A stretch of DNA of 64,000 nucleotides from Bifidobacterium breve (lineage in GTDB: Bacteria; Actinomycetota; Actinomycetes; Nanopelagicales; Nanopelagicaceae): assembly GCA_945860245.1 (NCBI GenBank), contig CAMAPO010000003.1, forward strand, positions 1-64,000. Reading direction: 5' to 3'. Of the stretch, positions 1-10,256 are shown in pieces (within the stretch, counting starts at the first letter, position 1; every line of letters begins with the position of its first letter). The translations under genes were made by a program, and so were the position numbers. The notes under the pieces were generated by a model that saw only the letters and a list, made by a program, of their open reading frames with translations, was not told where the DNA came from and made no database searches.

Positions 1-555
1 CAAGCTGAACTTGCGGCACCGATTATCGCGGGAATGGAACCAACAGCAATTTTATCTAGTGACTTATCGCGTGCGCGCGATACCGCTTCCAAGCTTGGTG
101 AGATTGTAAATATGGAAGTTTTAATTGATGAGCGTTTACGCGAAACCGATGGCGGTCACTGGGAAGGCAAGACTGGCGCAGAAAATCGTGCTGCAGATCT
201 TGAAAATTTTATTCGCTGGATAGATGGTAACGATAATCCCGCTGGAACAATTGGTGAGCGCCGCAGCGAAGTTGCCGCACGCGCCAGTGCAGCAATTGAT
301 CAATTTCTAGGCGATAAAGAGAATCAACTACTTGTTGTTGCAACCCATGGCGGAACAGCGCGCTGCTTAATCGGTCACTATCTACATTTGCCGATGGCGC
401 ATTGGGGAAAGATCGGCGGGTTATCTAATGCACGTTGGTCAATCTTGCAGACCAGCCCGAAGGGTTGGCACTTGGCCGAACATAACGCCGGTTCTATTCT
501 TGAACCAGTTATGGGCGAAGAATCTGGTGCTGATGTGCCAGATCACGTGCGCTAG
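1..555 (+). CDS. Histidine phosphatase family protein (5' partial)
   Basis: The reading frame is open to base 1, so the N-terminus with the RHG motif lies outside the window. What remains shows LSSDLSRARDTA, the conserved E in the LRETDGGHWEG segment and the second catalytic histidine in ATHGGTARCLIG, the pattern of the phosphoglycerate mutase-like superfamily. In many actinobacteria a glucosyl-3-phosphoglycerate phosphatase-like (GpgP) member sits upstream of comEA and leuS, so that role is possible. Substrate cannot be read from the sequence. It ends 32 bases before a tRNA-Ala gene. Confidence 0.85.
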   Translation, partial: QAELAAPIIAGMEPTAILSSDLSRARDTASKLGEIVNMEVLIDERLRETDGGHWEGKTGAENRAADLENFIRWIDGNDNPAGTIGERRSEVAARASAAIDQFLGDKENQLLVVATHGGTARCLIGHYLHLPMAHWGKIGGLSNARWSILQTSPKGWHLAEHNAGSILEPVMGEESGADVPDHVR

Positions 556-587
556 AGTTACCTTCTCGCTTAACGCGGGTAATTAAA

Positions 588-660
588 GGGGATATGGCGC
601 AGTTGGTAGCGCGCTTCCATGGCATGGAAGAGGTCAGGGGTTCGAATCCCCTTATCTCCA
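588..660 (+). tRNA. tRNA-Ala (anticodon GGC)
   Basis: A cloverleaf can be folded: acceptor GGGGATA pairs with TATCTCC, anticodon stem CTTCC/GGAAG encloses loop ATGGCAT with anticodon GGC, and the T-loop is TTCGAAT. The discriminator is A660. CCA is not encoded. Confidence 0.95.
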
Positions 661-686
661 CTTAAGCAGATAAGTAAGGAAAGAAA

Positions 687-1601
687 ATGTCTAGCATCAC
701 CACAATTCCAAGAGGCTGGGATGCATCTAATATCCCTGATCTCACCGGAAAGAAATTTTTAATCACCGGTGGCACCAGCGGTATCGGAAAAGAAACTGCT
801 CGCGAATTAGCTCGTGCTGGAGCGCATGTAATTATTACCGCTCGTAGCGCTGCAAAAGGTGCGGCCACTGTCGCAGAAATTGCAAAGGATCGGGTCGATT
901 TTAAGTTATTAGATTTGGCCGATCTTTCATCGGTGCGTAACTTTGCTAAAGAATTTACCTCACCAATCGATGTTCTGATTTTAAATGCGGGCGTGATGGC
1001 GACTCCATTTTCATTAACCAAAGATAAATTCGAAATGCAGATTGGTACCAACCACCTCGGGCACTTTGCTCTCACCGGTTTACTTCAGAAGCAGATCAAA
1101 GAGCGTGTAGTTGCAGTTTCCTCCCAAATGCATCGCACCGCACGCATCGGTAATTATTCAATCGATGAAATGCGCGATAAAGCTAAAGGAATTGGCGCAT
1201 ATAACCCTTGGTCGACCTATGCCTTTAGCAAGTTAGCAAACTTACTTTTTATCCACGAGTTGGAGCGCCGCCAAATGCGCAATAATTGGAACCTGGAAGC
1301 TGTCGCTGTGCATCCTGGTTACGCCGATACAAATTTGGTTGCAGGTGCAACGGTGCAAGATCGCGCTGGCGCGCTGGCTAACGCGATCTTTGCCCAAAGT
1401 GCAGAACGCGGTGCGCTGCCAACGCTTTGTGCTGCGACATATCCTGGCCTTTATGGCGCCTCATATATTGGTCCAGATGGATTTTTGGAGATGCGTGGTT
1501 TTCCTAAACTCACACGCGCAGCAGCAATTGCATACGATCAACGATTAGCGAAGGATTTATGGAGCGTTAGTGAAGAATTGACTGGCGTTGTTTGGGGCTA
1601 A
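687..1601 (+). CDS. SDR family oxidoreductase (retinol dehydrogenase-like)
   Basis: Short-chain dehydrogenase of 304 residues. The Rossmann motif TGGTSGIG is at about residues 27-34, the LNAG motif follows at about 99, and the catalytic pair lies in YAFSK. The length and C-terminal extension match the retinol dehydrogenase/WW-oxidoreductase-like branch, which uses NAD(P)H on alcohols or ketones. The ATG is preceded by AAGGAAAG as ribosome binding site. It sits alone between tRNA-Ala and leuS. Substrate unknown. Confidence 0.88.
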   Translation: MSSITTIPRGWDASNIPDLTGKKFLITGGTSGIGKETARELARAGAHVIITARSAAKGAATVAEIAKDRVDFKLLDLADLSSVRNFAKEFTSPIDVLILNAGVMATPFSLTKDKFEMQIGTNHLGHFALTGLLQKQIKERVVAVSSQMHRTARIGNYSIDEMRDKAKGIGAYNPWSTYAFSKLANLLFIHELERRQMRNNWNLEAVAVHPGYADTNLVAGATVQDRAGALANAIFAQSAERGALPTLCAATYPGLYGASYIGPDGFLEMRGFPKLTRAAAIAYDQRLAKDLWSVSEELTGVVWG

Positions 1602-1620
1602 AGCCCGATAAACTAAGTAG

Positions 1621-4092
1621 ATGAGCACTTCACAAGAACATCAGGCATATGACTTTGCCTATGTCCAAGAGAAGTGGCTGCCGATTTGGGATGCGATAGA
1701 ACCATTTAAATCTGGTCGTTCTGATGATGCCCGACCTAAGAAATATGTCTTAGATATGTTTCCTTACCCATCAGGTGATCTACATATGGGCCATGCTGAG
1801 GCTTATGCACTCGGCGATGTAATCGCACGTTATTGGATCCAAAAAGGATTTAATGTAATGCACCCGATTGGTTGGGATGCTTTTGGACTTCCTGCAGAAA
1901 ATGCAGCGATCAAGCGTAATGAAGACCCGCGCATTTGGACCTATGAAAATATCGCAACGCAGAAAGCTTCGATGCGTCGTTATGCCTGCTCCTTTGACTG
2001 GGATCGCGTCTTTAACACTTGTGATCCTGAGTATTACAAATGGAATCAATGGCTATTTATTGAACTTCATAAACGCGCTCTGGCTTATCGTAAAGATAGC
2101 GCTGTTAACTGGTGCCCAAGTTGTCAGACAGTTCTTGCCAATGAACAAGTAGTCGCCGGCCTTTGCGAGCGTTGCGATACTGCAGTGACCAAGAAGAAGT
2201 TAAATCAGTGGTATTTCAAGATCACTGATTACGCCGACCGCTTGCTCGATGACATGGCCGAACTTGAAGGTAAGTGGCCCGAAAAAGTCTTAATGATGCA
2301 GCGTAATTGGATCGGTCGCTCAGAAGGTGCTAACGTCAATTTCGTTATCGAAGGCCGCACCGAACCAGTAACTATTTACACAACGCGCCCCGACACTTTA
2401 TTTGGTGCAACTTTTATGGTGGTGGCAGTTGATTCTGAACTCGCTGCAGAGCTCGCCGCAGGAACTTCCGCTGATGAAAAATTTAAGCAATACCGAGATT
2501 CAGTAAAGGCGGCATCTGATATCGATCGCCTCGCAACTGATCGACCAAAATCTGGTGTATTCCTCGAACGATATGCAATCAATCCAGTTAATGGTGAGAA
2601 GTTGCAGATCTGGGCATCTGATTATGTCTTGGCAGATTACGGAACCGGTGCAATTATGGCGGTGCCGGCTCACGATCAACGAGATTTAGATTTCGCGCGT
2701 GCTATGAAGTTACCTGTGCGCGTGGTTGTGGAAACTGGTGAGGAAGATCCAAATGCAACAGGGATTGCAACAACAGGTGATGGAAAGTTAATTAATTCAG
2801 GTGCACTAGATGGCTTAAATAAATCTGATGCGATAGCTGCGATAAGTAAGCAGTTAGAGGCTGATGGTTTAGGTAAATCTGCGCGTAATTATCGCCTGCG
2901 CGATTGGCTGGTCTCACGCCAACGTTATTGGGGTACACCGATTCCGATTGTGCATTGCGAAAAATGTGGCGAAGTCGCTGTGCCTGCAGATCAACTTCCG
3001 CTCTTGCTTCCAGATGCTAAAGGTTTAGACCTAAAACCAAAGGGGCAATCACCGCTGGCCGCTGCAACTGAATGGGTAAATACCAAATGTCCAACCTGTG
3101 GGGGAGCAGCCAAGCGCGATACCGACACGATGGATACCTTTGTAGATTCATCTTGGTACTTCCTGCGCTATCCATCATCTACAAATCACAATGAGCCTTT
3201 TGCGCGTAAAGATATTGATACTTGGTTGCCGGTGGATCAGTACGTAGGTGGCGTAACGCATGCGATTTTGCACCTGCTTTACTCTCGCTTCTTTACAAAA
3301 GTACTTCACGATATTGGGATGTTGGGCTTTACCGAACCATTTACCCGCTTGTTAAATCAAGGCATGGTGGTGATGGATGGTTCTGCAATGTCTAAATCTC
3401 GTGGCAACCTAGTTCGTTTATCCGATGAGTTAGAAAACCATGGCGTTGATGCGATCCGTTTATCTATGGTTTTCTCTGGTCCACCAGAAGATGATGTTGA
3501 TTGGTCAGATGTTTCACCATCTGGTTCTGTTAAATTCTTAAGTCGCGCGTGGCGTTTATCTGGTGATGTCACATCAAAGCCTGGAGTTGACTTTGCAACT
3601 GGAGATATCTCACTTCGCAAAGCAACCCATAAAGCGCTGCACGATGCTGCATTTGCGGTGGAATCTTTCCGCTTTAACGTAGCAATTGCGCGCGTTATGG
3701 AGTTGGTAAATGCCACTCGCAAGGCAATTGATTCTGGCCCTGGAGCTGCCGATCCTGCTGTGCGCGAAGCGACTGAAGCGATCGCAATTATGTTATCCCT
3801 CGTTGCTCCATTTACCTCTGAAGAGATGTGGGAGCGCTTAGGCCATAAGCCCGCTATTGCAACCGCCGGTTGGCCAGTTGTGGATGAAAAACTACTTGTA
3901 GCCGATGCTGTCGAAGCGGTCATCCAGATAAATGGCAAGATTAAAGAGCGTATTGAAGTTTCGCCAACGATTACCGATGCGGAAATCGAAGCTCTGGCGC
4001 TGGCCCACCCCACAATTGCGGCTGAGTTAAATGGTGCAACCCCAAAGAAAGTTATCGCGCGCGCACCAAAAATTGTAAATATCGTTCTTTAA
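1621..4092 (+). CDS. leuS: Leucine--tRNA ligase
   Basis: Class I aminoacyl-tRNA synthetase charging tRNA-Leu, 823 residues, normal bacterial length. The HIGH motif appears as HMGH (about residue 56), the zinc-binding CPSC...CERC segment follows near 165, the CP1 editing domain includes the TTRPDT threonine-rich motif, a second Cys pair CEKC/CPTC is seen, and KMSKS appears as AMSKSRGN. The C-terminal anticodon-binding domain is complete. A TAAACT hexamer lies 6 bases before the ATG, with no Shine-Dalgarno sequence, so the transcript may be leaderless. Confidence 0.98.
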   Translation: MSTSQEHQAYDFAYVQEKWLPIWDAIEPFKSGRSDDARPKKYVLDMFPYPSGDLHMGHAEAYALGDVIARYWIQKGFNVMHPIGWDAFGLPAENAAIKRNEDPRIWTYENIATQKASMRRYACSFDWDRVFNTCDPEYYKWNQWLFIELHKRALAYRKDSAVNWCPSCQTVLANEQVVAGLCERCDTAVTKKKLNQWYFKITDYADRLLDDMAELEGKWPEKVLMMQRNWIGRSEGANVNFVIEGRTEPVTIYTTRPDTLFGATFMVVAVDSELAAELAAGTSADEKFKQYRDSVKAASDIDRLATDRPKSGVFLERYAINPVNGEKLQIWASDYVLADYGTGAIMAVPAHDQRDLDFARAMKLPVRVVVETGEEDPNATGIATTGDGKLINSGALDGLNKSDAIAAISKQLEADGLGKSARNYRLRDWLVSRQRYWGTPIPIVHCEKCGEVAVPADQLPLLLPDAKGLDLKPKGQSPLAAATEWVNTKCPTCGGAAKRDTDTMDTFVDSSWYFLRYPSSTNHNEPFARKDIDTWLPVDQYVGGVTHAILHLLYSRFFTKVLHDIGMLGFTEPFTRLLNQGMVVMDGSAMSKSRGNLVRLSDELENHGVDAIRLSMVFSGPPEDDVDWSDVSPSGSVKFLSRAWRLSGDVTSKPGVDFATGDISLRKATHKALHDAAFAVESFRFNVAIARVMELVNATRKAIDSGPGAADPAVREATEAIAIMLSLVAPFTSEEMWERLGHKPAIATAGWPVVDEKLLVADAVEAVIQINGKIKERIEVSPTITDAEIEALALAHPTIAAELNGATPKKVIARAPKIVNIVL

Positions 4093-4148
4093 CCACAACC
4101 ACCCGCTTTTTTAAATCTCCCTGACCTTTTTTGTCAGATGATCCCGCC

Positions 4149-4763
4149 ATGCAAATATCTACTGAAAAATTTCGCACCTGGTGGAGCAATATCACCTTCT
4201 CGGTATCTCAAAAGAGATCGCTACTATCTATTTCAGCGCTAGTAATTGCGCTCTCTATCTTCCTTGTTATGCGCGGGGCAACTGAGGAAATTCCACTGGC
4301 CCCCGAAGGTCTTGCTGTGACTGAAGCGGTAGCCCAAGTAACTGTTGATGTTGCGGGCGCGGTAAAGGTTCCAGGTGTTTATACCTTGCCAGCAAATTCA
4401 CGGGTTATGGATGCGATAAAAGCGGCTGGCGATAAATTAAAAGGCGCTGATTTATCTGATATAAATTTAGCACGCGTAATTAAAGATGGCGAGCAGATCT
4501 ACATTTATCCGCCAAACAAGAGCGGCGGCGCGATGCGCATATCTCCGCAACGCGCTAAAGCTAAGGCCACGGGTCCTATTTCTTTAAATCGGGCAAGTGC
4601 AAAAGAGTTGGAAACTCTAGATGGAATCGGACCAGTTTTGGCGGCGCGAATAATCGCCTATCGAAATCAGAATGGTCCATTCTTATCTGTTGATGATCTG
4701 ATTAAGGTATCTGGAATTGGCACCGTTAAATTTGCGCAATTTAAAGAGAAGTTACGCGTCTAG
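4149..4763 (+). CDS. comEA: ComEA-type helix-hairpin-helix DNA-binding protein
   Basis: Membrane-anchored DNA receptor of the competence machinery. An N-terminal membrane segment (about residues 22-40) is followed by an SLBB domain (VDVAGAVKVPGVYTLP) and a C-terminal double helix-hairpin-helix (LNRASAKELETLDGIGPVLAARI ... VSGIGTVKF in pieces), the canonical ComEA order. I chose ATG 4149; a TTG at 4131 would add six residues (SDDPA-type, not conserved-looking). It is directly followed by comEC in another frame, suggesting co-expression. Confidence 0.92.
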   Translation: MQISTEKFRTWWSNITFSVSQKRSLLSISALVIALSIFLVMRGATEEIPLAPEGLAVTEAVAQVTVDVAGAVKVPGVYTLPANSRVMDAIKAAGDKLKGADLSDINLARVIKDGEQIYIYPPNKSGGAMRISPQRAKAKATGPISLNRASAKELETLDGIGPVLAARIIAYRNQNGPFLSVDDLIKVSGIGTVKFAQFKEKLRV

Positions 4764-4903
4764 TTGATTATCGCGCACTGGCTTTAGGCGGTGCGCTCTG
4801 GTGTGGTGCGTTACTGCAGAGTTATGTAGCGCCGTGGCGAACCTCCATTGCTGCGGCGCTACTTGTTCTATTTTCTCTGTCACAACGACGTAACCGCTTT
4901 ATT

Positions 4904-6925
4904 GTGCTCGCTTTTGCACTAGCCCTTGGATCATCGGTTATGTCTCTGCGCCAGCACAGTCTGCAATCGAGCGTGGTGGCTGATTATTACGATAAAAGCG
5001 CCACCGCCACCTTGCAATTGACTACTGATCCGCATTTAACAACAAAACGTGTCAGCGGCCGAAATTTTCTTCCTCCGAGTTACAGCGCGCTAGCAAGTTT
5101 GCGTGAGATAGAAATTGAGCAACGAACATACAAGTTAAAAATTCCAGTTCGGCTAATTACCAGAGATCTTGAGATTGCAAAGTTACTTCCTGGCCAGAAA
5201 ATTATTACAGAAGTGCAGATTCTGCGCAGTAAAGAGGCGCGTGTTGCGGCGCTCTTGATCGCAAATGGAGAAGTAAAAGTTGTTAGCCAACCATCGCGCT
5301 GGGCAAAATCTCTGGGTCAGGTGCGCCTGGGTCTGCGTGCAGCAAGTGGTACCGGCGATGCTGGTTCGCTAATTCCCGGAATGGTTTTAGGAGATACCTC
5401 TCTGCAGAGCGAGAACTTTCGAAGTGATATGCGCCGTTCTGGTTTGACACATTTAGTTGCGGTAAGTGGCGCTAACTTTGCAATAGTTTCGGCCTTCATT
5501 TTATGGGGTGCACAATTTCTCTTTCGAAGTATGCGCTTTCGGATCTTAGCCACCGCTATTGCGTTAGCCGCATTTATCGCACTGGTGCGCCCTTCGCCTT
5601 CGGTTCTGCGCGCTGCGGCTATGGCTGCGGTCTTACTTATTGCATATGCAACCAAGCGCGGTGCTGATTCACTGCCAGCGTTAGGTTTTGCAATTGCGGC
5701 TGTCGTTATCGGTGATCCTTGGCAAGGTCGTGATCCTGGTTTTGCACTTTCAGTCTTAGCAACCGCTGGCTTACTTCTCTTTGCCCCCCGAGCCATCACT
5801 TATCTAGAACGCTACTTTCCTAAGATTATCGCTCAGGCAATTGCTGCGCCGATCGCAGCGACAGTTTTTTGTGCTCCAGTAATTGTCGCAATCACAGGAT
5901 ATCTATCGCCGATGAGCATCCTTGCAAACCTTTTGGCAGCTCCTGCAATAGTGCCAATTACTATCGTCGGATTTATCGCAGCGCTTCTATCTCCATTTAC
6001 ACCAGGCTTATCTTCGCTCTTGGTAAGTTGCGTTAAACCACTGGCTTGGTGGATAGCCAGCGTTGCTGATTGGGCGGCAGGATTTCGCGTACTGACAATT
6101 AGTAAAGGGCTATTGGGCTTTATCTTTGTAATTATTTCGATCGCGCTGATTCTCCTTCTGCCCCGCAAAGTTGTTATTGCCGCTGTGCTGATCGCTCTTT
6201 CCTTGAGTTACTTGCAACGCTTTCCAGGAGGTGACTGGCAAGTCGCAAATTGCGATATCGGACAAGGCGATGGTGCGGCAATTAACTTAGGAAACCATCG
6301 CGCTATCGTGATTGATACCGGCCCTGATCCTGAGTTAATCGATCGTTGTTTAAAGCACTTATCTATCCGTGAGATTCCCTTATTGATTTTGACACATGGC
6401 CACGCCGACCATATCGCTGGTTTAGCTGGCGCAGTTAGAGGTCGCAAAGTTGGTGCAACTTGGTTCGGTAATGTGCAACGTGGAACAATTGCGCAAATTG
6501 GCGATGCAAAAATAAAAGTGTTGTGGCCCGATGGCGGGGAGTACGATCCAAATAATTCAAGTATCGCGGTGCGAATTGATACGCCAGATTTCTCATTCTT
6601 TGCCAGCGGGGATATGGAGCCACCGACCCAAGCAGTGATCGCTTCTGAGTTAAGAAAAGTTGATATTTATAAAGTCTCTCATCACGGGTCTGCATATCAA
6701 GATGAGATTTTTACCAGAGCCTTAGCGCCGCAAGTTGCCATGATTAGCGTGGGCGCTGGCAATAGTTATGGTCATCCCGCACCCAACACATTGGCGCTCC
6801 TGTGGCAGGTAAGCGCTAAAGTACTGCGTACTGATGTTCATGGGGCGATTGCCATCGCCGCAGACCGACATCGCTTAAAGATTAGAACCAGTAAGGGCAG
6901 ATTTAACTTTATTAGATGGGAGTAA
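4904..6925 (+). CDS. comEC: ComEC/Rec2 family DNA uptake channel protein
   Basis: Polytopic membrane protein that forms the inner-membrane DNA uptake channel in competence. The ComEC/Rec2 membrane core contains HLVAVSGANFAIV, a family hallmark, followed by a series of hydrophobic helices and a C-terminal metallo-beta-lactamase-like domain with LTHGHADHIAGL and SHHGS. Coordinates use the first ATG/GTG/TTG (GTG 4904), but the frame is open and protein-like back to base 4745, so about 45 N-terminal residues including one or two membrane helices may be missing from this model. It follows comEA and precedes holA by 3 bases. Confidence 0.93.
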   Translation: MLAFALALGSSVMSLRQHSLQSSVVADYYDKSATATLQLTTDPHLTTKRVSGRNFLPPSYSALASLREIEIEQRTYKLKIPVRLITRDLEIAKLLPGQKIITEVQILRSKEARVAALLIANGEVKVVSQPSRWAKSLGQVRLGLRAASGTGDAGSLIPGMVLGDTSLQSENFRSDMRRSGLTHLVAVSGANFAIVSAFILWGAQFLFRSMRFRILATAIALAAFIALVRPSPSVLRAAAMAAVLLIAYATKRGADSLPALGFAIAAVVIGDPWQGRDPGFALSVLATAGLLLFAPRAITYLERYFPKIIAQAIAAPIAATVFCAPVIVAITGYLSPMSILANLLAAPAIVPITIVGFIAALLSPFTPGLSSLLVSCVKPLAWWIASVADWAAGFRVLTISKGLLGFIFVIISIALILLLPRKVVIAAVLIALSLSYLQRFPGGDWQVANCDIGQGDGAAINLGNHRAIVIDTGPDPELIDRCLKHLSIREIPLLILTHGHADHIAGLAGAVRGRKVGATWFGNVQRGTIAQIGDAKIKVLWPDGGEYDPNNSSIAVRIDTPDFSFFASGDMEPPTQAVIASELRKVDIYKVSHHGSAYQDEIFTRALAPQVAMISVGAGNSYGHPAPNTLALLWQVSAKVLRTDVHGAIAIAADRHRLKIRTSKGRFNFIRWE

Positions 6926-6928
6926 GAC

Positions 6929-7879
6929 GTGAATCCGTTTTATCTCATCTTAGGTGGCGAAGCCGCGCTAGCTGATCGCGCTTTAGCAAAGTTAACCGCG
7001 CAGTTAAAAGATGAGAGCGCAGAAATCACAACTATCTTTGCCGGCGATGCCTTACTTGGCGATATCTCTGATGCGCTTGCTCCTTCGCTATTTTCGGAAC
7101 GTCGTGCGCTGATCATTAGAGATCTACAAGATTTACCTGAAGATTCTAAAGATGAGGTCACTAGGTATTTAATAGAACCAGATGGGCTAACCACCATCGT
7201 CTTTATCCATAAGGACGGTGTAAAAGGCAAGGCGCTGCTGGATGCGATTAAGAAAGTTAAGCCAGAGATAATTGCATGCGAGCCTTTAAAGAAAGAGGTG
7301 GAGAAAGAAGCCTTTGTAAAGGAATTATTTTTAGATAGCGGGCGTAAGGCATCACCTGGCGCAGTCGCAGCGCTAGTTGGCGCACTCGGTGGCGATATGC
7401 GCGAATTGCAGCAAGCGGTCTCGCAGATTGCACTTGACTCACCTGCTGGTGTAATTGATGAAGCGATGGTTGATAAATTTCACCAAGGTCGCGTTGAAAC
7501 TACTGGCTTTGATGTCGCAGATGCCACAGTTGATGGCAATTTACCGGTTGCGCTAATTTCGCTGCGCAGCGCAATTGAAACTGGCACAGATCCGGTAATG
7601 GTCACATCTGCAATCGCATCTGCGCTGCGTTCTTTGGCCAAAGTTTCAGGAGCTGCCAGCGGTGCAAAATCTTTTGAGCTAGCTGGCCAACTCGGTATGG
7701 CTCCTTGGCAGATTGATAAAGCGCGTCGCCAATTACAAGGATGGACACCGCGCGGACTATCGAAGGCGGTGCAAGCGATCGCCCTTGCAGATGCACAAGT
7801 AAAAGGTGCAGCCACAGATCCGATCTATGCCCTGGAGAAAGCCCTCGCCACAATAACCGCCGCTCGCGCTGCTAGATAA
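6929..7879 (+). CDS. holA: DNA polymerase III subunit delta
   Basis: Clamp-loader delta subunit, 316 residues, which opens the beta clamp during replication. The N-terminal half has the degenerate AAA+ fold (FYLILGGEAALADRAL ... LIIRDLQDLPED) and the C-terminal collar follows (IDKARRQLQGWTPRGLSKAVQAIALADAQVKG). The GTG start is 3 bases after the comEC stop. A position after comEA-comEC and before rpsT is standard in bacteria. Confidence 0.95.
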   Translation: MNPFYLILGGEAALADRALAKLTAQLKDESAEITTIFAGDALLGDISDALAPSLFSERRALIIRDLQDLPEDSKDEVTRYLIEPDGLTTIVFIHKDGVKGKALLDAIKKVKPEIIACEPLKKEVEKEAFVKELFLDSGRKASPGAVAALVGALGGDMRELQQAVSQIALDSPAGVIDEAMVDKFHQGRVETTGFDVADATVDGNLPVALISLRSAIETGTDPVMVTSAIASALRSLAKVSGAASGAKSFELAGQLGMAPWQIDKARRQLQGWTPRGLSKAVQAIALADAQVKGAATDPIYALEKALATITAARAAR

Positions 7880-7909
7880 GAGCGAGATAGACGGGAATTT
7901 CATCTCAAT

Positions 7910-7972
7910 TTGAGCCTGAACCCCTTGCGCTGATAACCTACGCATCTCACTTGGCAACCAAAAGGGTTATCA
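7910..7972 (+). promoter_or_regulatory. Possible rpsT promoter and leader stem
   Basis: TTGAGC at 7910-7915, 18 bases, then TAACCT at 7934-7939 make a plausible sigma70-like promoter for rpsT. The segment TGATAACC (7931-7938) is exactly complementary to GGTTATCA (7965-7972), enclosing 26 bases. Because the left arm overlaps the proposed -10 box, promoter and RNA hairpin cannot both be fully correct as drawn. Confidence 0.35.
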
Positions 7973-7999
7973 CAGCTTTAGACGTTCGGAGTAATACAC

Positions 8000-8269
8000 G
8001 TGGCAAATATCAAGTCGCAGATCAAGCGCGTTAAGACAAATAACAAGGCTCAAGCTCGTAATAAGTCTGTCTCTTCATCTATCAAAACCGCTGTTCGCAA
8101 ATTCCGCGAAGCAGTTGTAAAGGGTGATGCAGCTACAACTACAGCTGAACTTCGCGCTGCTTCTAAGGCTCTAGATATCGCTGTTGCAAAGGGTGTACTT
8201 CATCGCAACACAGCTGCAAATAAGAAGTCATCAATGGCTAAGGCTGCTGCCAAAGCCGGCGTTCGTTAA
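8000..8269 (+). CDS. rpsT: 30S ribosomal protein S20
   Basis: Small basic 16S rRNA-binding protein of 89 residues, the usual length. It starts [14 protein letters not shown] and has the Ala/Lys-rich helical body ending AAKAGVR. The start codon is GTG with GGAG 11 bases upstream. It is followed by lepA after 34 bases. Confidence 0.98.
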   Translation: MANIKSQIKRVKTNNKAQARNKSVSSSIKTAVRKFREAVVKGDAATTTAELRAASKALDIAVAKGVLHRNTAANKKSSMAKAAAKAGVR

Positions 8270-8303
8270 TTTCAGCTCCAGAAACTAATAGGGGCGGATA
8301 ACA

Positions 8304-10181
8304 GTGCCTGCAATTTCCCTTGCTAAGGCCCCGCAACCTGCTGCAACAAATCCGGCGCAGATCCGTAACTTCTGCATCATCGCCCATATAGATCACGGCA
8401 AATCGACCCTTGCCGATCGCATGCTCGGCATCACCGAAGTTGTAGAAGCGCGCAATATGCGTGCGCAATATCTAGATCGTATGGATATCGAACGCGAACG
8501 CGGCATCACCATTAAATCCCAAGCCGTTCGCCTGCCGTGGCGCAGCGGGATTGATGGCCAGGAATACATCCTAAATATGATCGATACACCCGGTCACGTT
8601 GACTTTACCTACGAAGTTTCGCGCTCGCTCGCTGCTTGCGAAGGCGCAGTGTTGTTAGTTGATTGCGCACAAGGAATCGAAGCGCAAACGCTGGCTAACC
8701 TGTACCTAGCGATGGAAAATAACCTCACCATTATTCCAGTGCTAAATAAAATTGACCTTCCCAATGCGCAACCCGATAAATTTGCCGCAGAACTGGCCCG
8801 CTTAATCGGGTGCCAGCCTGAAGATTGTTTACGCGTTTCCGGTAAGACCGGTGATGGCGTTGCTGAATTACTAGATCAGATCGTTGCGCAAATTCCCGCA
8901 CCAGTTGGTGATGCCAACGCACCAGCGCGCGCACTTATCTTTGACTCGGTATATGACTCTTATCGCGGTGTTGTCACTTACATACGCGTTATCGATGGGC
9001 GCATTAATCCGCGTGAACAAATCCAAATGTTCTCAACTGGCGTTCGCCACGAAGCCCTTGAAGTCGGCGTTATCTCACCAGAGCCAGTGCCGAGTAAAGG
9101 TTTAGGAGTTGGCGAAGTAGGTTATTTAATTACCGGTGTAAAAGATGTTCGCCAATCTCGTGTTGGAGACACAGTTACTAATTATCAAAACCCAACCAAG
9201 GCGCCGTTGGCCGGATATAAAGATCCAAAGCCGATGGTCTTCTCTGGACTATTTCCACTTGATGGCGCTGACTTTCCTTTATTGCGTGATGCGCTAGATA
9301 AGTTGCAGTTAAATGATGCCGCCCTTGTTTACGAACCAGAGAGCTCAGCCGCCCTTGGCTTTGGTTTCCGTTGCGGCTTCTTGGGTTTGCTACATATGGA
9401 GATCGTTCGCGAACGCTTAGAACGCGAATCTGGAATCAGTTTGATTTCAACTGCGCCAAATGTGGTCTATCGCGTAACCCTTGAAGATGGCAAAGAGTTT
9501 GTTGTTACCAACCCTTCAGAATTTCCTGATGGCAAGATCAACAACGTGAAAGAGCCGATCGTAAAATCTACGATCCTGGCTCCATCTGAATATATCGGAA
9601 CCATTATGGAGCTCTGCCAAGAGCGTCGTGGCACTATGTTAGGTATGGATTACATATCTGAAGACCGTGTGGAAATTCGTTACACCTTGCCACTTGCCGA
9701 AATCGTCTTCGACTTCTTTGATCAGCTAAAGAGCCGCACCAAGGGTTACGCCTCACTTGATTATGAAGAACTCGGCGATGAAGAAGGCAACTTGGTTAAG
9801 GTCGATATCTTGTTACAAGGTGAAGCAGTTGATGCATTTAGCGCGATTGTTCACCGCGATAAGGCTTATTCATATGGCGTAATGATGACCGGCAAGCTTC
9901 GCGAACTAATTCCGCGCCAACAATTTGAAGTTCCAATTCAGGCAGCGATTGGATCACGCATCATCGCCCGCGAGAGCATTCGCGCTATCCGTAAAGATGT
10001 TTTAGCAAAGTGTTATGGAGGCGATATTTCACGTAAGCGTAAACTTCTGGAAAAGCAGAAAGAAGGAAAGAAGCGCATGAAGATGGTTGGCCGCGTGGAA
10101 GTTCCACAAGAAGCTTTCGTTGCCGCCCTCGCCACAGATGCTGATATCGAAAAGATTAAGGCTGCGCGAAAAGCAGAATAG
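8304..10181 (+). CDS. lepA: Elongation factor 4 (LepA), ribosome-associated GTPase
   Basis: Translational GTPase of 625 residues. G1 is [10 protein letters not shown]3 is DTPGHVDF, G4 is NKID, followed by EF-G-like domains II, III and V and the LepA-specific C-terminal domain ([16 protein letters not shown]...). GTG start preceded by AGGGGCGG. The first 20 or so residues form a short extension before the G domain. Conserved from bacteria to organelles; acts on stalled or back-translocating ribosomes. Confidence 0.98.
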   Translation: MPAISLAKAPQPAATNPAQIRNFCIIAHIDHGKSTLADRMLGITEVVEARNMRAQYLDRMDIERERGITIKSQAVRLPWRSGIDGQEYILNMIDTPGHVDFTYEVSRSLAACEGAVLLVDCAQGIEAQTLANLYLAMENNLTIIPVLNKIDLPNAQPDKFAAELARLIGCQPEDCLRVSGKTGDGVAELLDQIVAQIPAPVGDANAPARALIFDSVYDSYRGVVTYIRVIDGRINPREQIQMFSTGVRHEALEVGVISPEPVPSKGLGVGEVGYLITGVKDVRQSRVGDTVTNYQNPTKAPLAGYKDPKPMVFSGLFPLDGADFPLLRDALDKLQLNDAALVYEPESSAALGFGFRCGFLGLLHMEIVRERLERESGISLISTAPNVVYRVTLEDGKEFVVTNPSEFPDGKINNVKEPIVKSTILAPSEYIGTIMELCQERRGTMLGMDYISEDRVEIRYTLPLAEIVFDFFDQLKSRTKGYASLDYEELGDEEGNLVKVDILLQGEAVDAFSAIVHRDKAYSYGVMMTGKLRELIPRQQFEVPIQAAIGSRIIARESIRAIRKDVLAKCYGGDISRKRKLLEKQKEGKKRMKMVGRVEVPQEAFVAALATDADIEKIKAARKAE

Positions 10182-10256
10182 CCTTCTCCTCGTAGGTTTC
10201 TAATCTGACCATTCAGCTCCATTGTCTAACTTCATGCAGAGAGTACGATCTCCCGC

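Noticed and set aside
3357..4013. Minus-strand open frame of 218 codons inside leuS
   Set aside because: Antisense to the leuS C-terminal coding region; low-complexity Ser/Ala-rich translation typical of a shadow frame.
4110..4136. CTGAC-TTTTTT-GTCAG dyad as leuS terminator
   Set aside because: The stem has only five base pairs with the T-run in the loop, not after the stem, so it does not fit an intrinsic terminator.
5317..5799. Minus-strand open frame of 160 codons inside comEC
   Set aside because: Antisense to conserved comEC codons; Lys/Arg/Ala-rich composition with no domain.
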